Shown here: in pieces, positions 1-9,429 of the stretch
Position numbering within the stretch: position 1 is the first letter of the stretch
Layout: every line of letters begins with the position of its first letter
Assembly (NCBI RefSeq): GCF_008253865.1
Contig: NZ_CP042331.1
Coordinates: 1,612,001-1,676,000, forward strand
DNA from: Bosea sp. F3-2
Lineage (GTDB): Bacteria; Pseudomonadota; Alphaproteobacteria; Rhizobiales; Beijerinckiaceae
Reading direction: 5' to 3'
DNA: 64,000 bases
Position numbers and translations under genes: made by a program
Notes under the pieces: model-generated
The model's input: the letters and a program-made list of their open reading frames with translations, nothing else
The model's database searches: none
What the model was told of the DNA's origin: nothing

Positions 1-487
1 TCGAGTTGCGGGCGTCCGGCAGAGGCTTCAGCACCGCGTTGTACCAGAAGAAGAGCTGGAGCAGCAGCGGGATGTTGCGGATGACCTCGACATAGATCAT
101 CGCCAGCTTGGAGACGATCCAGTTGTTCGATAGCCGCGCCACGCCGACGGTGAAGCCGATGATGGTGGCGAAGACGATGCCGAGGGCGGCAACGAGCAGC
201 GTGTTGAGCAGGCCGACCAGGAAGGCCTGACCATAGGTCGAGCCACCCTGGGCCGAGAATGGGATCAGCTTCTGGTTGACGTCGAATCCGGCGGCGTTGT
301 GCCAGAAGCCGAAGCCTGAGGCGATCTTCTGCGCACGCAGGTTCTCGATGGCGTTGGATGCCGCCGACCAGATCAGGAAGCCGACGATCGCCAGCAGAGC
401 GATCTGATAGACATAGCCTCGGATCTTGGGGTCGTAAAACAACGACGCCTTGCCGGGTGATACCGTTTGGTCGGGAATGCTCGACAC
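1..487 (-). CDS. aapQ: General L-amino-acid ABC transporter permease AapQ, 5' part only
   Basis: Inner-membrane permease of the broad-specificity L-amino-acid importer (AapJQMP/Bzt family). The first 162 residues are visible and the frame is still open at the window edge. They show a membrane helix at about residues 25-46, a periplasmic stretch of some 40 residues as in AapQ, a second helix near 88-112, and a conserved RNIPLLLQ-type segment near 137-144 that opens the permease domain. The start is a GTG two codons after an in-frame TGA, so no longer version exists. It lies downstream of aapJ on the same strand, after an unusually long gap with a hairpin. Family assignment is firm; the C-terminal two thirds are outside the window. 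Confidence 0.85.
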   Translation of the reverse strand, partial: MSSIPDQTVSPGKASLFYDPKIRGYVYQIALLAIVGFLIWSAASNAIENLRAQKIASGFGFWHNAAGFDVNQKLIPFSAQGGSTYGQAFLVGLLNTLLVAALGIVFATIIGFTVGVARLSNNWIVSKLAMIYVEVIRNIPLLLQLFFWYNAVLKPLPDARNS

Positions 488-1052
488 TTGTCACGCCCTT
501 TTTGCTTCGCTTGTGGCGGCCGGTGATCCTGCGGCTGTGCGGTTGCGCCGAGGTCGTCTTGTTGTCCGTGCCGCGCTTTTTTTGTGAGCTTCTTGCCGGA
601 AGGGCGCGCCATGCGAGCCCCGCCGTCGTTCACGAACCCGACGCGATACCGACGCCGATAGCTGCCGCGCTGGCGGCAGTGATGCTCTCTGTCTTCATGC
701 CGTTCCCCTGTTCGGAGCAGGTTTGTCCCGCTCTCCCCGATTGAACAAATCTTGAGCAGCAAATGCCGACACGGCAAGCCCTGCTGAAGCAAAATCCCGA
801 GCAGCAATTCCCGGACCAACCGCGCCTGCTGCCGTCCGGCGCTGGTCTGGAATCTCTGCGCGCCCGAAACCGCGTCGTCAACGAACAATCCCGTTAACGC
901 ATTGCGGCGCTTCGCAATCCGTTGGATTGCCCTGATCCGGAGCTGATACACGAACGCCGCGAAACGCTTCGAGAGCGGCTCGCGGCGGGGTGCGGCCGCT
1001 TCAGGCCGTAAGACAAACGAGGCGCCGGTCTACCCGGCGCCCCGTGAATGCA
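488..1052. other. Long intergenic region between aapJ and aapQ
   Basis: This 565-bp stretch separates two genes that are usually close. Apart from the hairpin next to aapJ, no convincing gene is visible. Short frames on both strands lack homology I recognise, and the longest minus-strand one overlaps the aapQ start in another frame. A minus-strand start near 702-704 opens a 22-codon peptide with an Ala-rich hydrophobic stretch, too short to call. The region could hold a second promoter for aapQ. Confidence 0.4.
1021..1041 (-). terminator. Hairpin downstream of aapJ
   Basis: Perfect 8-bp GC-only arms (ggcgccgg / ccggcgcc) enclose a 5-nt loop 12 bp after the aapJ stop. On the minus strand the stem is followed by a moderately T-rich run. 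Such a hairpin between a binding-protein gene and its permease gene commonly limits read-through, so that more binding protein than permease is made. That role is inferred here. Confidence 0.55.
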
Positions 1053-2075
1053 TCAGCGAACCGGCGGAGCGTACTGCAGGCCACCCTTGGTCCAGAGCGC
1101 GTTCTGACCGCGGGCGATCTTGAGCAGCGAGCCCTGGCCGACGTTGCGCTCGAACGATTCGCCATAATTGCCGACGAGCTTGACGATGCGCACGACCCAG
1201 TCCGGCGTCAGGCCGACCTGCTCGCCGAACTTGCCCTCGGTGCCGAGCAGGCGCTTGATCTCCGGGTTGTCGGCCTTGAGCTGCTGGTCGACATTCGCCT
1301 GGGTGACGCCGAGCTCTTCGGCGTTCAGCATGGCGAAGTGGACCCACTTCACCAGATTGAACCACTGCGGGTCGTTATTGCGGACGGACGGGCCGAGCGG
1401 CTCCTTGGAGATGATCTCCGGCAGGACGAGGTGGTCGTCCGGGTTGGTGAGCTTCAGGCGCTCGGCATAGAGGCCCGAGGCGTCGGTGGTGAAGGCGTCG
1501 CAGCGGCCGGCGTCATAGGCCTTGACCGTCTCGTCGGAGGTCGCGAAGGCCACGACCTCGTATTTCAGGTTGTTGGCGCGGAAGTAGTCGGCGAGGTTGA
1601 GCTCGGTGGTGGTGCCCTGCTGGGTGCAGACCGAAGCGCCCGAGAGCTGCAGGGCCGAATTCACGCCGAGCTTCTTGCGGACCATGAAGCCCTGGCCGTC
1701 ATAGTAGTTGACGCCGGTGAAGAGCAGGCCGAGCGAGGCGTCGCGCGTCATCGTCCAGGTTGAGTTGCGCACCAGCACGTCAATCTCGCCCGACTGGAGC
1801 GCCGTGAAGCGGTCCTTGGCCGAAAGCGGGATGAACTTCACTTTGTTCGGGTCGTTGAAGATCGTCGCCGCGATCGCGCGGCAGAGATCGACGTCGAGCC
1901 CCTTCCAATTGCCCTGCGCATCCGGCACGCCAAAGCCGGCAAGGCCAGTGTTCGAGCCGCAATTCAGGATACCGCGTTGCTTGACCTGCGCGAGCGTCGC
2001 CTGGGCCGAAGCCGCAGTTGCGGAAATCGCCAGGCCGATTCCTGCCGCAAGGGCGGCTGCTACAAACTTTTTCAT
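1053..2075 (-). CDS. aapJ: General L-amino-acid ABC transporter, periplasmic binding protein AapJ
   Basis: Periplasmic receptor that delivers L-amino acids to the AapQM permease. The 340-residue protein starts with a clear signal peptide (Lys-Lys, hydrophobic core, cleavage after the ASA at about residue 24) and then an SBP_bac_3 fold. The family-typical VRNSTWTMTRD segment lies near residues 93-103, and paired cysteines fit the AapJ/BztA group. The ATG at 2075 was chosen because GGGAGAG lies about 7 nt upstream and because the signal peptide begins there; the longer frame to 2123 adds only an Arg-rich leader. It is followed by a hairpin and then aapQ, and is divergent from metC, an arrangement seen in rhizobia. 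Confidence 0.95.
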   Translation of the reverse strand: MKKFVAAALAAGIGLAISATAASAQATLAQVKQRGILNCGSNTGLAGFGVPDAQGNWKGLDVDLCRAIAATIFNDPNKVKFIPLSAKDRFTALQSGEIDVLVRNSTWTMTRDASLGLLFTGVNYYDGQGFMVRKKLGVNSALQLSGASVCTQQGTTTELNLADYFRANNLKYEVVAFATSDETVKAYDAGRCDAFTTDASGLYAERLKLTNPDDHLVLPEIISKEPLGPSVRNNDPQWFNLVKWVHFAMLNAEELGVTQANVDQQLKADNPEIKRLLGTEGKFGEQVGLTPDWVVRIVKLVGNYGESFERNVGQGSLLKIARGQNALWTKGGLQYAPPVR

Positions 2076-2338
2076 CGGTACTCTCCCATTGAAGCCACGT
2101 TTCCGGCTTGCGCCGAACGCCATCCCGGTCTCGCCGCTGGCAGCATTTTCGCTGCTCGATTAGCCTTACGTTTGGTGCGGCGCCCCCGTTGCGGCGTCGA
2201 TTGCCAGAGCGACCCATGAGCGTCAAGCAACCGCCATCCGCCCTCGGCGCCCCTTGTTCACCGCATACATCACATGCGAGTTTGTGGGGTGTGGTCAAGC
2301 CCGACTGCGTCTTCTTGCCTTCGAGACCTGCCATTTCC

Positions 2339-3529
2339 ATGAAAAAGCTGTCTTCGCCTGAATTTGCGCGCCTCGGCGAGCGGACGCGCCTCGTGCTGGC
2401 CGGGCGCGACCCCGACGATAGCTACGGCTTTGTCAATCCGCCTATCGTACGAGGCTCGACGGTCGTCTACCCGAACACCGAGGACTTCCTGGTCCGCAAG
2501 GCGCGCTACACCTATGGCACGGACGGCAACCCGACGCTCGACGCGCTGATGGCGGCGGCCAATACAATCGAGGGCGGAGCCGGCGTGGTCGTCACGCCGT
2601 CGGGACTGATGGCCTGCACGCTCGCCTTCCTGACCATGCTCTCCGCCGGCGACCATGTGCTGGTGACGGACAGCGTCTACCGTCCGACGCGCATTTTCTG
2701 CGATACCTTCCTGAAGCGGATGGGGGTCGAGATCACCTATTACGACCCGCTGATCGGCGGCGACGTCGCCAAGCTGTTCAAGCCGAACACCAAGGCTGTC
2801 TGGACCGAGGCGCCTGGTTCCCAGACCTTCGAGATGCAGGACATCCCGGCCATCGTCGCGGCGGCGCATGAACGCGACATCCTGGTCGCGATCGACAACA
2901 CCTGGGCGACGCCGCTGTTCTTCGATGCCCACAAGTTCGGCGTCGACTACTCGGTGCAGGCCGGCACCAAATACTACGCCGCTCATTCCGACGTGCTGAT
3001 CGGCACCATCTCGGCGCGCACGCCGGAACTGTTCAAGAAGCTGCGCGCGGCCTGGAATCAGCTCGGGCTGATCGTCGCGCCGGAAGACGCCTTCCTGACG
3101 CTGCGCGGCATGCGGACCATGGCTATCAGACTCAAGGAACAGATGCCCGCGGGCATCGCCATGGCCGAATGGCTGCGCGAACGCCCCGAGGTCGCCCGTG
3201 TCCTCCACCCCGCCCTTCCGGGCGCGCCGGGGCACGAGATCTGGAAGCGCGACTTCACCGGCGCCTCCTCGCTCTTCACGATCGAGCTGAAGCCCGTCTC
3301 GATGAAGGCGGTCGGCGCGATGCTCGACGGGCTGACCCTCTTCGGCATCGGCGCCTCCTGGGGTGGCTATGAGAGCCTCGTCCTGCCCTTCGACTGCAAG
3401 GACTACCGCACGGCGACCAAGCCCGATTTCAAGGGGCCGACGGTCCGCCTCCATATTGGCCTCGAAGATATCGAGGACCTGAAAGCCGATCTCGACGCCG
3501 GCTTCGCGCGACTGCGTGCGGCAAGCTGA
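2339..3529 (+). CDS. metC: Cystathionine beta-lyase
   Basis: PLP-dependent C-S lyase of the Cys/Met metabolism family, expected to cleave cystathionine to homocysteine, pyruvate and ammonia in methionine synthesis. The 396-residue length is typical. The YGTDGNPT segment (about 59-66) and the VTPSG phosphate-binding turn (85-89) are present. AIDNTWATP (184-192) holds the aspartate that pairs with the PLP nitrogen, and Lys211 in GTKYYAAHSD is the Schiff-base lysine. The ATG at 2339 gives the family-typical N terminus, though its ribosome-binding site is weak; an upstream ATG at 2216 would add 41 atypical residues. It is divergent from aapJ. Other C-S lyase activities of the family cannot be excluded. 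Confidence 0.9.
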   Translation: MKKLSSPEFARLGERTRLVLAGRDPDDSYGFVNPPIVRGSTVVYPNTEDFLVRKARYTYGTDGNPTLDALMAAANTIEGGAGVVVTPSGLMACTLAFLTMLSAGDHVLVTDSVYRPTRIFCDTFLKRMGVEITYYDPLIGGDVAKLFKPNTKAVWTEAPGSQTFEMQDIPAIVAAAHERDILVAIDNTWATPLFFDAHKFGVDYSVQAGTKYYAAHSDVLIGTISARTPELFKKLRAAWNQLGLIVAPEDAFLTLRGMRTMAIRLKEQMPAGIAMAEWLRERPEVARVLHPALPGAPGHEIWKRDFTGASSLFTIELKPVSMKAVGAMLDGLTLFGIGASWGGYESLVLPFDCKDYRTATKPDFKGPTVRLHIGLEDIEDLKADLDAGFARLRAAS

Positions 3530-3559
3530 GTGCCGACCGCGGAACGGGAGCCTCCTCGC

Positions 3560-3672
3560 CGTCATTCTCGGGCGAAGCCCTCGGGTCCGACCTTCGGTCG
3601 GCCCAAGGATAAACTCCGCGCAGACCCGAGAATCTCTTGCAGGAGATGCTCGGGTCGAGCCCGAGCCTGACG
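3560..3672. repeat. Palindromic element family A, copy 1
   Basis: Intergenic element built from inverted GTCATTCTCGGGC and GCCCGAGCCTGACG ends with internal CCCGAGAATCTC and GAGATGCTCGGGT motifs, plus an extra hairpin (gtccgacc / ggtcgg). Related copies lie at 25062-25138, 27151-27265, 29797-29891, 44601-44633 and 56415-56510. It sits between the convergent metC and ppx genes. Confidence 0.8.
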
Positions 3673-3688
3673 CCCGGGGAGAGGAGCC

Positions 3689-5263
3689 TCAGAGCCGGCC
3701 GATCTCGAAGTCGCGCCCGAGCAGCTTGGCAAGCTGCTTGAGCCGGCCCTCGACGCGCTCGCTCGCCAGGGAAGCGAGGTCTTCCGGAAAGCGCAGGAGC
3801 AGGCGATTGTCGACGCAGGTCGCCGGGATGCGCGGCAGGATGCCGGCCATGCCGGCTGACAAGAGATAGGCAACGCGGAAGATCGCGGCGATCAACACCG
3901 CACGCGCCAGCAGCGCCGGCGGCAGCAATGTCTTCAGGCCTTCCGCCGCCGGGGAACTCGCCTTAAGCCCGGCATAGCGATGGAAGATCGTCATCGCCAG
4001 GAAGGCGCGCCCGAGATGGTCGATGCCGGTGAAATAGGCATGGGCAATGACGTTCATGCTCTGCTCGCCGCGATAGTCCGGATGGGCACGCCAGCCGATG
4101 TCGGAGAGCAGGCAGACGGTCTCGATCAGACGGCCTGAGGGCTCGTCCTGCGCAAGCCCTGCCGTTTCGAGAATTCCACCCGTCCAGGCGATGAGGTCAG
4201 CGGCGTGACGCGGGTCGCGGGCGCGCAGGAGATTGTAGTCGCGCGCCGCCTGCAGCAGCGGGTCGGCGGTCTGTTCCTCCGGCGAGAGCTGCTCATGCAG
4301 GAGCCCCTCGCGCACGCCCTGTGCCGAGATGATGATGTTGCGCGGCTTGCCGCGCTTGATCAGTTCGTCGAGCACCAGCGCCCCATAGGCGAGCAGCGGC
4401 CGGCGCGCCGAGGAGACCGAATCGATGGCGTCGAGCACCGATGCATCGGCCCGCTCGACCAGCTTGACGAAATCGACCGCATCCTTGGGCGGGATGGTGT
4501 AGCCATGCATGACGTTGAGCGGGTAGCTCGCGCGACGCTGATGGAGCGTCGCAAGCGCGCGCCAGGTGCCGCCGACGGCGAAGAAATCCCGGCCCTTCAT
4601 CGCGGCGAGCTGCGGCAGCTTATCGAGCTCGTCCTTCACGATCTTCTCGGCCGCCCGGATCGAGCCCTTCGAGCGATCGAGCAGGGCAAGACCGCCGAGG
4701 GGGACGCTGGCACCCTTCCCTACTGCGCCGTTCTTCACAGAAATCAGCTCCAGGCTGCCGCCGCCGAGATCGCCCACGACACCGTTGGGAGAATCGAAAC
4801 CGGAGATCACGCCAAGGCCCGAGAGAATCGCCTCACGGCCGCCGGAAATCAGCTCGATCGGCTGGCCGATCGCCTCCTCCGCGCGGGCGATGAAGTCCGG
4901 CCCGTTCTCGGCGTAACGCGCAGCCGCGGTGGCGATGACGCGGAGTTCGCCGACATGCATCGCCTCGCAGAGGATGCGGAAGCGCACGAGAGCCTGGATC
5001 GCCTTCTCGATGGCGTCCCCCGCCAGCCGGCCGGTCGTGGCGACCTGCCGGCCGAGACCAGCCATCTCCTTCTCGTTGAAGACCTGCGACGGCGCCCGGG
5101 CCAGCATCTCGTAGACGACGAGACGCACGGAGTTCGAGCCGATATCGACGATGGCGATGGTGTCGGCGAGCGCGAGCCGCCCCGGCGCGTGCCTCAGCTC
5201 AGGCTTTACGGCCTCCCCGGCGCGTAAGGGAGCGAGGACTTGAATTGGAGAGAGATTTTCCAC
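3689..5263 (-). CDS. ppx: Exopolyphosphatase / Ppx-GppA phosphatase
   Basis: Hydrolyses terminal phosphates of inorganic polyphosphate, and may also act on pppGpp like other Ppx/GppA proteins. The 524-residue protein opens with the actin-like ATPase phosphate loop AIVDIGSNSVRLVVYE at about residues 37-52. A second nucleotide-binding motif, GDLGGGSLELI, lies near 151-161, and the HD-like C-terminal domain follows. The 28 residues before the domain overlap the end of ppk by 65 bp in another frame. No internal Met allows a shorter version, so the overlap looks real. Pairing with ppk puts synthesis and breakdown of polyphosphate in one transcription unit. Confidence 0.92.
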   Translation of the reverse strand: MENLSPIQVLAPLRAGEAVKPELRHAPGRLALADTIAIVDIGSNSVRLVVYEMLARAPSQVFNEKEMAGLGRQVATTGRLAGDAIEKAIQALVRFRILCEAMHVGELRVIATAAARYAENGPDFIARAEEAIGQPIELISGGREAILSGLGVISGFDSPNGVVGDLGGGSLELISVKNGAVGKGASVPLGGLALLDRSKGSIRAAEKIVKDELDKLPQLAAMKGRDFFAVGGTWRALATLHQRRASYPLNVMHGYTIPPKDAVDFVKLVERADASVLDAIDSVSSARRPLLAYGALVLDELIKRGKPRNIIISAQGVREGLLHEQLSPEEQTADPLLQAARDYNLLRARDPRHAADLIAWTGGILETAGLAQDEPSGRLIETVCLLSDIGWRAHPDYRGEQSMNVIAHAYFTGIDHLGRAFLAMTIFHRYAGLKASSPAAEGLKTLLPPALLARAVLIAAIFRVAYLLSAGMAGILPRIPATCVDNRLLLRFPEDLASLASERVEGRLKQLAKLLGRDFEIGRL

Positions 5264-7430
5264 GTCCGGACAGGCTCGGGTTTGTCATGAAGTACTTATG
5301 CGCGTTGAACGGCTCTTCGTTCGGCGCGAGGACAATGCGGCGCGAGCCGCCATCGGGCAATATCGTCCAGCTCTGCTCGTTGTCGAGCAGGTTGGCCAAC
5401 ATGATCTGATCGAGCAGCTGCTGATGCACGGTCGGATTGAGGATCGGCGTCAGCGCCTCGACGCGCCGGTCGAGATTGCGCGGCATCAGGTCGGCCGAGG
5501 AGATGTAGACCTTGGCCTTGGGCGAAGGCATGCCGTGGCCGGCCCCGAAGGCATAGACGCGGGTGTGCTCGAGGAAGCGCCCGATGATCGACTTGACGCG
5601 AATGTTCTCCGACAGGCCGGGCAGGCCCGGCCGCAGGCAGCAGATGCCGCGCACGACGAAGTCGATCTCGACGCCGGCCTGACTGGCGTCATAGAGCGCG
5701 TCGATGATCTCGGGATCGACCAGCGAATTGCACTTGCCCCAGATCGCGCCCTTGCGGCCGGCCTTCACATGGGCGACCTCCTCGGCGATGTCGTCGAGCA
5801 GGCGCTGCTTGAGGCTTGTCGGCGAGACGGCCATGCGTTCCAGCCCGGCCGGCTCGGCATAGCCGGTGATGAAATTGAAGACACGGGCGACATCCTGCGA
5901 CAGCACCGGGTCGGCGGTGAAGAAGGAGACGTCGGTATAGATGCGGGCCGTGATCGGGTGGTAGTTGCCGGTCGCGATGTGGCAGTAGCTGACGAGCTGG
6001 CCGGCTTCGCGCCGCACGACCAGCGAGAGCTTGGCGTGGGTCTTGAGCTCGATGAAGCCGTAGACGACCTGGACGCCGGCGCGCTCCATCTCCTTCGCCC
6101 AGCGGATGTTCGCCTCTTCATCGAAGCGCGCCTTGAGCTCGACCAGGGCGGTGACGGATTTGCCGGCCTCCGCGGCTTCCGTCAGCGCCTTGACGATCGG
6201 CGAATTGGCCGAAGTGCGGTAGAGCGTCTGCTTGATCGCGACGACGTTGGGATCGCGCGCCGCCTGCTGCAGAAACTGCACGACGACGTCGAAGCTTTCA
6301 TAAGGGTGGTGGACGAGCAGATCCTTCTGGCGGATCGCAGCGAGGCAGTCGCCGCCATGCTCACGGATGCGCTCGGGGAAGCGAGCGTTGTAGGGCTTGA
6401 ACTTCAGGTCCGGCCGGTCGACGCCGACAAGCTGGGAGAGCTCGTTCAGGCCGATCATGCCGTTGACCTCGACGACCTCGTCGCTGTCGACCTTGAGCTC
6501 GCGCACGATCAGCCGGCGCAGGTGGTCGGGCATGCCGGTCGAGAGTTCGAGCCGGATCACGACGCCGAGGCGGCGCTGCTTCAGCATGGTCTCGAAGACC
6601 CGGACGAGATCCTCCGCCTCCTCCTCGATGTCGAGATCGGAATCGCGGATGACGCGGAAGGAGCCAGTACCCTTGACCTCGTAGCCGGGGAAGAGCTTGC
6701 CGATGAAGAGCGAGACCGCATCTTCGAGTGTAATGAAGCGGTGCAGCCCCTCGCGGGCCAGATCGGGCAGCTCGATGAAGCGGTCGATCTTGACCGGCAC
6801 GCGGATCAGCGCGTCGAGCTGGCGCCCGTCGCTCTTGCGCTCCAGCGCCAGCGCGATGGTGAAGCCGAGATTGGGGATGAAGGGGAACGGGTGCGCCGGG
6901 TCGATCGCCAGCGGCGTCAGCACCGGGAAGACGTAGTTGAGAAAGTAGTCCTCCAGCCAGATCCGGTCCTGCGAGCCGATATCACCCGGCTGCAGCAGGT
7001 GGATGCGATTCCCGTGCAGATCGTGGCGAAGTTCCGCCCAGCGCGCCTGCTGGTCGTCGGTCAGAGCCATGACCGCCTGGCCGATCGCGACGAGCTGCTC
7101 GGCCGGGGTGAGGCCGTCCTGGCTCGGCGTGGTCACGCCGGCCTTGAGCTGCTCGCGCAGGCCGGAGACACGGACCATGAAGAATTCGTCGAGATTGTTC
7201 GCCGAGATCGAAAGGAAGCGCAGCTGCTCCAGCAGCGGGTGGCTGCGGTTCGAGGCCTCCTCCATGACACGACGGTTGAACTGCAGCCAGGACAGCTCGC
7301 GGTTCATGAAGCGCTCGGGCTGCTGGCGCAGCGGCGCCGCTTCGGCCTCGCTGGAGAGCCTCTCCGGCTCGTCGATCACGGCTTCGAGAGTCATGCGCTT
7401 CACCCGTGTCCTGATCGTCTTTTCGGTCAT
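5199..7430 (-). CDS. ppk1: Polyphosphate kinase 1
   Basis: Membrane-associated kinase that makes polyphosphate reversibly from ATP. The 743-residue protein is slightly longer than usual (about 690-720), the extra being a variable N terminus. NRELSWLQFNRRV opens the N-terminal domain at about residue 43. The two catalytic-domain histidines are visible: His465 in LKTHAKLSL, the position phosphorylated in E. coli PPK, and His484 in YCHIATGNYHP. The ATG at 7430 is the first start; an ATG at 7394 is possible and neither has a strong ribosome-binding site. It is downstream of hdaA by 90 bp and overlaps ppx. Confidence 0.95.
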   Translation of the reverse strand: MTEKTIRTRVKRMTLEAVIDEPERLSSEAEAAPLRQQPERFMNRELSWLQFNRRVMEEASNRSHPLLEQLRFLSISANNLDEFFMVRVSGLREQLKAGVTTPSQDGLTPAEQLVAIGQAVMALTDDQQARWAELRHDLHGNRIHLLQPGDIGSQDRIWLEDYFLNYVFPVLTPLAIDPAHPFPFIPNLGFTIALALERKSDGRQLDALIRVPVKIDRFIELPDLAREGLHRFITLEDAVSLFIGKLFPGYEVKGTGSFRVIRDSDLDIEEEAEDLVRVFETMLKQRRLGVVIRLELSTGMPDHLRRLIVRELKVDSDEVVEVNGMIGLNELSQLVGVDRPDLKFKPYNARFPERIREHGGDCLAAIRQKDLLVHHPYESFDVVVQFLQQAARDPNVVAIKQTLYRTSANSPIVKALTEAAEAGKSVTALVELKARFDEEANIRWAKEMERAGVQVVYGFIELKTHAKLSLVVRREAGQLVSYCHIATGNYHPITARIYTDVSFFTADPVLSQDVARVFNFITGYAEPAGLERMAVSPTSLKQRLLDDIAEEVAHVKAGRKGAIWGKCNSLVDPEIIDALYDASQAGVEIDFVVRGICCLRPGLPGLSENIRVKSIIGRFLEHTRVYAFGAGHGMPSPKAKVYISSADLMPRNLDRRVEALTPILNPTVHQQLLDQIMLANLLDNEQSWTILPDGGSRRIVLAPNEEPFNAHKYFMTNPSLSGRGKSLSNSSPRSLTRRGGRKA

Positions 7431-7520
7431 GGCGCCGTTGAAGCCATTCTAGCGTGACAGTTCGATGACGGGCGAGATGATTTCGCATGACGGCATGGCC
7501 GCTCTGCAAGCGCATTCTCT

Positions 7521-8219
7521 TTAGCCGGGCTCATCCGGAAACCATTCCGACAGCACTTCCTGCACCAGCGGGCGCGTGACGCGCCGGCCACGCTCCAGCG
7601 CGACGCGATCAAGACGGTCGACCACCTGCCGCGCGGCGGCGAAGGAGCGCTCCATCCGTAGCGCCAGCGCCTCGATGACCGCCGTGTCGACGACGAGCTG
7701 GCGGTCGATGAAGAGCTTGACGAGCAGCGCACGCAGCAGCCCGTCATCGGGCGGCTCGATCGTGGCGCCCGGCGCGAGCCGCAGCCGCGACAGCAGGTCC
7801 GGCACGCGCAAGCCCCAGCGATCGGGCTCGGTGCGCGCCGTCAGCAGCAGATGCCCACCGCGGGCCTTCATCGCGTTCATCAGGTGAAAGAGCGCGGCCT
7901 CGTCGAGCGGACCGGCGTCGCAATCCTCGACGACAAGGGCGCCGCCGGAGACAAGGTGTGGGACCTTCGCCTCGGTCAGCTCCGTGGCTCGAATCGTCCA
8001 GGCATGGGCAGCGCGGGCCCAGATCGCGGCGAGATGGGTCTTGCCGGCGCCTTCCGGCCCCGTGAGACGCAGCCAGGCGTCGGGCCATTGCGGCCAGCGC
8101 TCGACCAGACCGTAGGCGGCCTCGTTGGACGGGCCGACCAGGAAATCCTCGACGCCATGGCGGCTGTCGACCGGCAGGTCGAAAGCGAGCTGGCGCGGGC
8201 GCGGTGGAATTTCGGACAT
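7521..8219 (-). CDS. hdaA: HdaA-type DnaA-related regulatory ATPase
   Basis: A 232-residue protein related to the AAA+ domain of DnaA but without a DnaA DNA-binding domain. HdaA in Caulobacter, like Hda in E. coli, acts with the beta clamp to trigger ATP hydrolysis by DnaA after initiation. The Walker A motif GPEGAGKTH lies at about 54-62 and a degenerate Walker B, LVVEDCD, near 95-101. The N-terminal RQLAFDLP segment (about 9-16) resembles the QL-x-L-F-type clamp-binding peptide of Hda proteins. It lies 8 bp upstream of the perM stop and ahead of ppk, a synteny common in this order. Confidence 0.85.
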   Translation of the reverse strand: MSEIPPRPRQLAFDLPVDSRHGVEDFLVGPSNEAAYGLVERWPQWPDAWLRLTGPEGAGKTHLAAIWARAAHAWTIRATELTEAKVPHLVSGGALVVEDCDAGPLDEAALFHLMNAMKARGGHLLLTARTEPDRWGLRVPDLLSRLRLAPGATIEPPDDGLLRALLVKLFIDRQLVVDTAVIEALALRMERSFAAARQVVDRLDRVALERGRRVTRPLVQEVLSEWFPDEPG

Positions 8220-8227
8220 GACGTATT

Positions 8228-9337
8228 TCAGAGTTCGGCGTCGGCGCTCGGCTTGGCTCGGGCCGCACGCTTGGTACCCACACCGTGGTAGAGGTTGCTG
8301 GCGAGATATTGCCGCAGCGCGAAGCGGCAGAGCACGCCGATCACCGCCGCAAGCGGCACCGCCAGCAGCAGGCCGACGAAGCCGAACAGCGAGCCGAAGG
8401 CGAGCAGCGCGAACATCAGCCAGACCGGATGCACGCCGATCGAGTCACCGACGAATTTCGGCTGGAAGATGTTTCCTTCAAGGAACTGGCCGGCGAGGAA
8501 GACGCCGAGCGTCGCGAGCGGCCAGGTCCAGTCCGGCCAGAACTGCACGATCGCCACGCCAACCGAGAGCACGAGCCCGGTCAGCGAGCCGACATAGGGG
8601 ATAAAGGAGAGGAAGCCCGAGATGATGCCGATCAGCGCGCCGAAATTGACGCCGATGATGCTCAGCCCAATCGCGTAGAAGGTGCCCAGCAGCAGGCAGA
8701 CGAGCGCCTGGCCGCGCAGGAAGCCGGCGATGGCCATGTCCATCTCATGCAGCAGGCCGCGAATGGTGTCGCGATGATCGAGCGGCAGCCAGCTGTCGAC
8801 GGTCGCGACCATCCGGTCCCAGTCGACCAGCAGGTAGAAGGCGATGACCGGCGTCAGAACCAAGAGCGAGAACACGCCGACGATGGCGGTGCCGCCGCTC
8901 CAGAGCGATTGCAGCAGGCCGCCGACCCATTTGGTCGCCTCGCCGACGAGGTTTCCGAGCGAGTTCTGCGCTTCCTGCTGCAGGTTTCCGGCTCCCAGGC
9001 GCTCGAGCCAGGGGAAGCCCTTCTCCATTACCAGCGCCTGCAACTTGGCCGCATCGGAAGGCAGGCGGTCGACGAGCCCGGCGAGCTGCCGGCCGAGCAG
9101 CGGCGCCAGCAGCACCAGCGCGATCACGAAGATGATGAGGAAGACGACAAGGATGACGATAGTCGCGGTCAGCCGGTTCATGCCCATCCGCTCCAGCCTG
9201 TCGGCCAGCGGGTCGAGCAGATAGGCGAGCGCCAGTGCCGCGATGAAAGGCAGCAGGATATCGCGCAAAAGCACGAGCAGGAGGATGAAGACCAGGAGGG
9301 AGCCCAGCCAAAAGCCGATCTGGCGCTGCAACGTCAT
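8228..9337 (-). CDS. AI-2E / PerM family membrane transporter
   Basis: Polytopic inner-membrane protein of the AI-2E transporter (PerM/UPF0118) family, 369 residues. Three hydrophobic helices lie in the first 90 residues. A soluble segment of about 50 residues follows, and then the conserved C-terminal bundle with GLLHEMD near 182-188, SFIPYVGS near 243-250 and FLEGNIFQPKFVG near 285-297. Members have been linked to export of AI-2 or other small molecules and to Na+/H+ exchange, so the substrate is unknown here. It is coupled to hdaA at 8 bp and probably transcribed from the promoter ahead of the phosphatidyltransferase gene. Confidence 0.85.
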   Translation of the reverse strand: MTLQRQIGFWLGSLLVFILLLVLLRDILLPFIAALALAYLLDPLADRLERMGMNRLTATIVILVVFLIIFVIALVLLAPLLGRQLAGLVDRLPSDAAKLQALVMEKGFPWLERLGAGNLQQEAQNSLGNLVGEATKWVGGLLQSLWSGGTAIVGVFSLLVLTPVIAFYLLVDWDRMVATVDSWLPLDHRDTIRGLLHEMDMAIAGFLRGQALVCLLLGTFYAIGLSIIGVNFGALIGIISGFLSFIPYVGSLTGLVLSVGVAIVQFWPDWTWPLATLGVFLAGQFLEGNIFQPKFVGDSIGVHPVWLMFALLAFGSLFGFVGLLLAVPLAAVIGVLCRFALRQYLASNLYHGVGTKRAARAKPSADAEL

Positions 9338-9429
9338 CGATCAGCCTCTTTCGCCTATCCGACCAGCGGAATGGGACAAATGTGCACGGAAAGCCGCAGT
9401 TCCAAGCGCCGGCCGCGTGTGAAACTTCA

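Noticed and set aside
358..951. Several 80-190 codon frames upstream of aapQ
   Set aside because: They overlap one another and the aapQ start, are Arg/Ser-rich and show no family sequence.
2270..3565. 431-codon minus-strand frame
   Set aside because: Shadow of metC, whose PLP lysine and family motifs are intact on the plus strand.
5298..7457. 719-codon open frame on the plus strand
   Set aside because: It is antisense to ppk, which has intact catalytic motifs; the translation is Asp/Arg/Leu-rich with no family, typical of a shadow frame in high-GC DNA.
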